Assembly: GCA_036377055.1 (NCBI GenBank)
Contig: DASUZD010000193.1
Span: 1-37,804, forward strand
Source: DASUZD01 sp036377055
Lineage (GTDB): Bacteria > Actinomycetota > Thermoleophilia > Gaiellales > Gaiellaceae
Length of the DNA: 37,804 nt
Reading direction: 5' to 3'
Shown: positions 33,708 through 37,804 of the stretch, piece after piece
How the letters are laid out: every line of letters starts with the position of its first letter
Numbering within the stretch: the stretch's first letter is position 1
Notes under the pieces: generated by a model
Database searches by the model: none
Told to the model about the DNA's origin: nothing
The model's input: the letters and a program-made list of their open reading frames with translations, nothing else
Position numbers and translations under genes: made by a program

Positions 33708-35985
33708 GGTCCTGTCCGATCATGAACGCGGGGCGTCCGTTGCGCGCGACGAGCCGCAGCACACGTGGCGAGCGGCGTTGGCTGAGGGCGGAGAAGGGGA
33801 AGCTCGCGACATACCGTTGGAGCTGGTGGAAGCGGACTTGGACGAGGATGCGCGTCCGCGGCGCGGCCTGGCCGAGCACGCTGATCGTCTCGCCGACGGT
33901 GAGTGGCTCGCCGGTCACTTGCGCCAACCCGGGACCGGAGCCGGAGCGATGGCCGGGGACGCGAAGCCGGAGCCAGCCGGGGGCGCGGAAGCGGTGCTCG
34001 CGGATGGCGCGGCGCAGGAGTTGGGGGTCGCAGGCTATCGCCGTGATTCCGAAGCCGAGCCAGCTTGCGCAGCTGCGGACGTCAGGCACTGAGGCTGGGC
34101 GTGAGGCTCGGTAGCCGAGCGGTGGGAGTGGGCGCCCCCCGGGCGGCCGAGCACAAGTGCCTTCGTCTTGGCCGGAGGCCGCGCAGGTGAATCGGCTGTC
34201 GAGGCCGGGTGAAGTCGGCGAGTCGCCGAAGTTCAATTGCGGGTCGATGTCTTCGCCCCAGCGGCCGGGCCAGTATGGCCAGCCACTCGTTGGGAATCTG
34301 ATCGCGCACTCTGCCTGGCAATTCGAGGTGCCGTAGTCGTCGTTGTTGCCCCATGACGCACCGCCGTCGTGGGGGCTCTCGTAGGTCCACTGCGAGCCTG
34401 CGGGTTGGTAGCAATGTTGGTCGACGCTCTGTGGGACGGGGCATTCAAAGGAGTAGGAGGCGTGCGTTCCGCGCGCCACGTACACACTCGTGTGCCCGGG
34501 CGTGCGCAGGGGTAGAGCGTCCCAGCGCACCCAGACGGTCATATAGTGCGTCGCATACAGGCCGAAGACGGGGACCGGGGTCTCAGGAGTGCCGCCGAGG
34601 TCGGAAAGAGGGTCGAGGACGATCGTCGTTCCCTCCCAGTCGCCGGCATGATTGTCGCCTGGGCCGAAGAGTCCGCCTGGTTCGTTGAAGCGGAAGAACC
34701 ACCAGTAGTCGAAGTAGCGGTAGTTCGCTCGATCCTGCCCGGGCTCGTAGTAGATCGCCGACGTGGTTCCGCCGTCGCAGTCGCGAATCAGGCCGTGCAC
34801 GTCGTCATCGGTCGGGCCGTTGCACGGACTAATCGCCGGTTGCAGCTCGCGCAGCGGATCGTCCATCCTCCCGCCGATGTCGATGTAATAGTCGGACGAA
34901 TTGAACGAGTTAGTCAGGTCAGCCGCTGTCCAGAGCATCGCGCAGCTGCCCGACGAGCGACTGCACACCGTATGGTCCGCGAAGCCATCGACGGCACGTT
35001 CGTTTGCGAAGGCCGTGATCCGAAGCGGCCGCCAGGTCTCGTTCGTCCGCTGCGTCGGATCGCTGAGGTCGAACAACAGCGCCGGCCGGTAGGCCAAGCC
35101 AAGCGCGGCCACCGTGTGCAACACAATCGGGGTCACTCGCGAGTTCACGATCGTCGAACCTGATACGTTCGTCGCCGTTACGCGAATGCGCAGCGTGGCG
35201 CCGAAGTCGCTGGTGCCGACGTTGTACATCGCGCCGGTCTGACCGGCGACGTCCGTGCATGCGGTTCCGTTCGCGTCGCACCGCTGCCATTGAATCGCTT
35301 TCGTAGACGGCTCCGGTGCCCAGCTTCCCGGCGTTGCGGAGAGGACCTCGTCCTCGTTCGCTAGCCCCGAAATCTTCGGCGGCACGGTGTTCGCCGGCGT
35401 CATGACAGTGCTCGCCGTAGCGGTTGATAGATCGGCGAACCATACGGTCACCTGGAACTGGGTTCCGCCGACGAAGAGCGAGGGGTTGAGGTCGCCGCCG
35501 AAGATATAGAACGTCTCGCCGTCACCGACGGAAAAATTGACGGCTGCAGCGCTGTTGTTGTACAGCGGCCCGTCGAGGCTGCCGGCGGCGCCGAGCACCC
35601 ACCAGTTGGTGCTCGAATTCGCGTCCCAGACGCCGTCGCCGCCGCTTGTGCGTCGCAGTTCCATCTGCAGAATGGTGCGCGAGCCGCCGCCTGGCTCGAG
35701 CTTGACCGCGAACACGCCGTCGGAGTCACCGTCTGCACCCACCGCCGTGTTGCCTTTGCCGACCCGGTCTCTTACCTTGCCGCGATAGCTCAAGGTCAGC
35801 GTCGGCGTTGGCGGCGCGATCAGCGTCGTCGTCGCTGTCGCGATCGAGCTGTCGCCGAACCAGACCGTGAGCTGAAAATGGGCGCCGATCACGAACAGCG
35901 AGGGGCTCAGGTCGGCTCCAAAGATATAGAAGGTGTCGCCCCCGTTGGCCCCAAAGTCCACCGTTGCGGTGCTCGTGTTGAACAA
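33676..35985 (-). CDS. large secreted repeat/Vps62-like protein, C-terminal part (frameshifted)
   Basis: 769 residues in a frame shifted by one base from the N-terminal part at 36002-36967; homology of the repeats continues across the shift, so they are one gene. It holds part of the second and all of the third ~140-aa repeat (LTLSYRGKVRDRVGKGNTAV ... QFQVTVWFADLSTATAS). Next comes an Ig-like segment (PKISGLANEDEVLSATPGSW), then a Vps62/DUF946-like region (YFDYWWFFRFNEPGG, NHAGDWEGTTIVLDP, SVYVARGTHASYSF). The C-terminal 150 residues are basic. The listed start is the first TTG after the shift; the frame itself continues to the G7 tract. Function unknown. Confidence 0.75.
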   Translation of the reverse strand: MFNTSTATVDFGANGGDTFYIFGADLSPSLFVIGAHFQLTVWFGDSSIATATTTLIAPPTPTLTLSYRGKVRDRVGKGNTAVGADGDSDGVFAVKLEPGGGSRTILQMELRRTSGGDGVWDANSSTNWWVLGAAGSLDGPLYNNSAAAVNFSVGDGETFYIFGGDLNPSLFVGGTQFQVTVWFADLSTATASTVMTPANTVPPKISGLANEDEVLSATPGSWAPEPSTKAIQWQRCDANGTACTDVAGQTGAMYNVGTSDFGATLRIRVTATNVSGSTIVNSRVTPIVLHTVAALGLAYRPALLFDLSDPTQRTNETWRPLRITAFANERAVDGFADHTVCSRSSGSCAMLWTAADLTNSFNSSDYYIDIGGRMDDPLRELQPAISPCNGPTDDDVHGLIRDCDGGTTSAIYYEPGQDRANYRYFDYWWFFRFNEPGGLFGPGDNHAGDWEGTTIVLDPLSDLGGTPETPVPVFGLYATHYMTVWVRWDALPLRTPGHTSVYVARGTHASYSFECPVPQSVDQHCYQPAGSQWTYESPHDGGASWGNNDDYGTSNCQAECAIRFPTSGWPYWPGRWGEDIDPQLNFGDSPTSPGLDSRFTCAASGQDEGTCARPPGGRPLPPLGYRASRPASVPDVRSCASWLGFGITAIACDPQLLRRAIREHRFRAPGWLRLRVPGHRSGSGPGLAQVTGEPLTVGETISVLGQAAPRTRILVQVRFHQLQRYVASFPFSALSQRRSPRVLRLVARNGRPAFMIGQDLVRATFRRGR

Positions 35986-36637
35986 CGACCCGTCGAGACC
36001 GCTAGCCGCGCCGAGCGCCCACGAGCTCGTAGTTAGGGTCGTGTCCCAGACGCCCCCCCGGGCCGTCCGTGCGGCGCAACTCCATTTGTAGGACGGTGCG
36101 CGAGCCGCTCCCCGCGTCGAGCGTGACCGCGAAGACGCCGTCGGTGTCCGAGTCGGCCGTCACCGCCGCGCTATCCCTGCCTACCCGGTCGCGTACCTTG
36201 CCGCGATAGCTCAAGCTCAGGGTCGGCGGCGCGGGCGCGCTTAAAGTGGTGGTTACCGTCGCGATCGAGCCGTCGGCGAGCCATACGCGGAGCTGAAACT
36301 GCCTCCCGGCTGCGAACAACGACGGGTAGAGATCGCTCGCGAAGACATAGAACGTGCCACCGCCGAAGGCCAGGAAGTTCACGCCGGCCGCGCTGTTGTT
36401 GTAGACCAAACCGTCCAGGCTGCCGGCAGCACCTAATGCCCACCAGTTGGTGCTCGAGAGCGTGTCCCAGGTGCCGCCACCGTCTGTGCGTCGCAGCTCC
36501 ATCTGCACGACATTGACCGAACCGCTGCCGGCCCCGACCTGGACCGCGAAGACGCCGTCGAGCGCCCCGTCGGCACTAACCGCGGTGTTGCCCTTGCCGA
36601 CCCGGTCGCGCACGATCCCGCGATAGCTCAAGGTCAG
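35385..36637 (-). repeat. three tandem ~420-bp coding repeats
   Basis: The sequence CGCGATAGCT recurs at 35781, 36201 and 36619, spacing 420 and 418 bp, as the start of each LxLSYRG unit. Units run at about 36637-36219, 36218-35800 and 35799-35385. Each encodes YRGxVRDRVGK, GVFAV, QMELRRT, WALGAAxxLDG, NNSAA, FYxFxxDLxPSLF and QFQLxVW. Confidence 0.85.
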
Positions 36638-36967
36638 CGCCGGTGCATCGCTGCCCGCGTGGGAGGCGTTCGGCAGGCCATGCGAGCGACTTCCGATGTC
36701 TGCGTCGCGCTGGTTGGTGAGCTTCGCTGTAGCCCGAGCCGTCCTTGTCGCATCGGACGGCGGACTGATATACGAAGCGGCCGAGGGAGCAACAGACCCC
36801 GCGCCGAGGAACACTAAGAGCGCGACCACTAGTGGCCGAACGCACGCAGGAAGCGACGAAAATGGCCCTTGATCTGCGATTAGGCGCTCGTTCAGTCGAC
36901 CGCCGCCCCCAGCTTCTACTCGACAGAAACGGCGGATACAAGCCCTTCTCGACCTGACGACGCCCAT
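36002..36967 (-). CDS. large secreted repeat protein, N-terminal part (frameshifted)
   Basis: About 321 residues from the ATG at 36967. An arginine-rich lead of about 40 residues precedes a hydrophobic segment (VRPLVVALLVFLGAGSVAPSAA) that acts as signal peptide or anchor. The first 140-aa repeat follows and the second starts. The frame then runs into unrelated sequence (GRLGHDPNYELVGARRG) and stops. Removing one G from the G7 tract (36053-36059) restores GGVWDT and a single 1,096-aa protein. A TTG at 37009 could add 14 residues. This is a pseudogene, a phase-variable gene or an assembly error. Confidence 0.75.
   Translation of the reverse strand: MGVVRSRRACIRRFCRVEAGGGGRLNERLIADQGPFSSLPACVRPLVVALLVFLGAGSVAPSAASYISPPSDATRTARATAKLTNQRDADIGSRSHGLPNASHAGSDAPALTLSYRGIVRDRVGKGNTAVSADGALDGVFAVQVGAGSGSVNVVQMELRRTDGGGTWDTLSSTNWWALGAAGSLDGLVYNNSAAGVNFLAFGGGTFYVFASDLYPSLFAAGRQFQLRVWLADGSIATVTTTLSAPAPPTLSLSYRGKVRDRVGRDSAAVTADSDTDGVFAVTLDAGSGSRTVLQMELRRTDGPGGRLGHDPNYELVGARRG
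36053..36059 (-). other. G7 homopolymer at the frameshift
   Basis: Seven C on the plus strand (G7 in the coding strand) inside the second repeat. The equivalent codons in the other units carry shorter, interrupted G runs. Slippage or a sequencing indel here explains the split of the large gene. Confidence 0.85.
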
Positions 36968-37009
36968 CGAACTTCGATCCTGCGCCGCAAGCGTTCTTCT
37001 GTCAAGCAA

Positions 37010-37396
37010 CCGCTCACTACGACGAGCCGCGTTCGTTCGCGTCCCTCAAGCGCTCCGGCCGAGCGCGAAGCCATTCGACCTGCGGCGAAGGGACGACCCC
37101 GAGCGTTACGCCCTCTACCTTGCTAATCGCATTCCGTCGCAAGGAGGTTCATTCGGCGGCGAGTGGCGCGACTCGGAGTCTGGGAGTGCGCCTTCCCGTT
37201 TGGCCAACCCCTCCGAACGTAGGAGGAACTCGATTCCATGGAACGACAACGGCCGGACGCGGCGGCTCGCGTCGAGCCATGGTTCGCAAACCGCAAATCT
37301 TCTGGGCTGCCGCGGCACCGAGGCGAACCGCCCTCGAATCCCTGAATCGAGGTAACTCCCCCTAAAGAGGGCGCGCCTCGTGCCGATACGTGGCAC
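37010..37396. other. 387-bp non-coding stretch at the right end of the island
   Basis: No credible gene. Short frames here lack family similarity and regular codon use. An AGGAGGAACTC stretch at about 37209-37219 precedes a 35-codon ATG frame (37238) that looks accidental. It contains the right direct repeat, CCTCGA/TCGAGG arms within that repeat, and presumably the promoters of the island gene (leftward) and the HTH gene (rightward), which I could not place. Confidence 0.5.
37335..37360 (+). repeat. 26-bp direct repeat, right copy (attachment-site-like)
   Basis: Identical to 33268-33293. Here the repeat is extended by one extra complementary base pair so CCTCGA and TCGAGG form a 6-bp inverted repeat. 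It lies 37 bp before the HTH gene. Confidence 0.88.
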
Positions 37397-37729
37397 GTGG
37401 ACGCCGCCGAGCGCAAGGAGATCCTGAGCCGTTACATCGGCCACACGCGCCGCTTCAACGAGGCGGCCGCGCGCCGCGGGGCCGGCCGCGAGGCCGAGGT
37501 CATCCCCTTCTCGGGGCCGCTGCGCGAGCTCGAGCAAGAGCCCACGAACCGCGAGATCGAAGTCCTCCAGCTGATCTCCGACGGCCTCGTGAACCGCGAG
37601 ATCGGCAACCGGCTCTTCCTGTCCGAAGAGACGGTGAAGTCACACGTGCGCCACCTGCTCGCGAAGCTACAGGCCCGTTCGCGGGCACACGCAGTCGCCG
37701 TCGGCTTCCGCCGCGGCCTTATCGCCTAA
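37397..37729 (+). CDS. orphan LuxR-type HTH regulator
   Basis: A 110-aa protein. Residues 48-108 form a LuxR/NarL HTH: TNREIEVLQLISDGLVNREIGNRLFLSEETVKSHVRHLLAKL. The first 45 residues are a short charged helix with no receiver, PAS or ligand-binding domain, so activity is probably set by abundance or a partner protein. GTG start. It lies just outside the right direct repeat, so before the insertion it may have directly followed the dppF-like gene. Confidence 0.88.
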   Translation: MDAAERKEILSRYIGHTRRFNEAAARRGAGREAEVIPFSGPLRELEQEPTNREIEVLQLISDGLVNREIGNRLFLSEETVKSHVRHLLAKLQARSRAHAVAVGFRRGLIA

Positions 37730-37741
37730 CTAGCAATCTCC

Positions 37742-37796
37742 TCCACAGCCCCTGTGGAAATCACTCAACAGAGTGATGCACAGGCCCTGTGGACAA
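37742..37796. promoter_or_regulatory. cluster of DnaA-box-like sequences at the right edge
   Basis: On the minus strand TTGTCCACA (37796-37788) equals the Streptomyces-type DnaA box and ATTTCCACA (37761-37753) is close; on the plus strand TCCTCCACA (37739-37747) is a weaker match. A TCACTC/GAGTGA hairpin (37761-37776) lies between. The cluster may be the edge of an origin or a DnaA-regulated promoter; the window ends 8 bp later. Confidence 0.4.
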
Positions 37797-37804
37797 CGGA
37801 TGCT

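Larger units (their letters stand above)
33268..37360. mobile_element. putative 4.07-kb integrated island
   Basis: Bounded by 26-bp perfect direct repeats, with the left one at the end of a gene, as site-specific recombinases often leave. It holds two minus-strand genes facing the transporter operon, with visibly lower and more mixed G+C and more rare codons than the flanks. There is no recombinase, transposase or replication gene inside, so it would need help in trans. Alternative: an old duplication of the dppF 3' end. Confidence 0.5.

Noticed and set aside
34973..34990. CGACGGCACGTTCG, near-match to the SOS box
   Set aside because: One half-site is imperfect and it is deep inside the large secreted-protein gene, not in a promoter.
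35150..35175. CGAAC ... GTTCG near 35155, resembling an SOS box
   Set aside because: The half-sites are 7 bp apart instead of 4 and lie inside a coding region.
35385..36637. Tandem repeats considered as a CRISPR array
   Set aside because: Units are about 420 bp, diverged and in frame within a protein; there are no short identical repeats with unique spacers and no cas genes.
37120..37365. 81-codon plus-strand frame at the right end of the island
   Set aside because: No family similarity, it runs through the direct repeat, and composition is unlike real genes.

Overview
The window is about 70% G+C and uses many GTG and TTG starts. The CGAAC-N4-GTTCG type of LexA box, the NarL-type two-component pair and the MoxR/DUF58/VWA operon fit a high-GC Actinomycetota chromosome. 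Thermoleophilia (Gaiellales or Solirubrobacterales) is my best guess, but this is inferred from gene content and style and no phylogenetic marker was tested.

Layout. 1-1.6 kb: a tldE/pmbA-tldD pair on the minus strand, followed by tRNA-Leu(GAG) with two strong hairpins. 1.9-5.3 kb: a secreted jelly-roll-like protein (minus); an HD-GYP membrane protein; lexA with a promoter and a perfect SOS box; a 66-aa zinc ribbon coupled to lexA whose 3' end runs into rnpB (RNase P RNA) and its terminator. 5.3-10.3 kb: a PDZ-less HtrA-type protease, then MoxR, DUF58 and two BatA/B-like VWA proteins. A 164-bp near-perfect palindrome sits between the two VWA genes and would bury the second gene's ribosome binding site. 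10.3-12.4 kb: a divergent histidine kinase and NarL-type response regulator. 12.5-15.1 kb: a tightly overlapped minus-strand operon plsC, 5'-3' exonuclease, DUF6457, HDAC-family deacetylase. 15.1-18.5 kb: topB-type topoisomerase and a primary-type sigma-70 factor.

18.6-33.3 kb holds two complete Dpp/Opp-type peptide ABC importers (SBP-B-C-D-F and SBP-C-B-D-F). Between them lie a minus-strand DEDDh exonuclease/GIY-YIG/UVR fusion with its own perfect SOS box, a small secreted protein and a leaderless, signal-less SH3b-NlpC/P60 peptidase resembling YkfC. Together the importers and the peptidase suggest uptake and cytoplasmic cleavage of peptides, possibly murein peptides. The two SOS boxes link lexA at 4 kb with the nuclease at 26 kb in one DNA-damage regulon.

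33.3-37.4 kb is a probable integrated island. It is bounded by 26-bp perfect direct repeats, the left one covering the stop codon of the last transporter gene. It carries a small membrane protein and a very large secreted protein with three 140-aa tandem repeats and a Vps62-like region. The large gene is broken by one extra base in a G7 tract. No integrase is visible. The right edge has an orphan LuxR-type HTH protein and a cluster of DnaA-box-like sequences.
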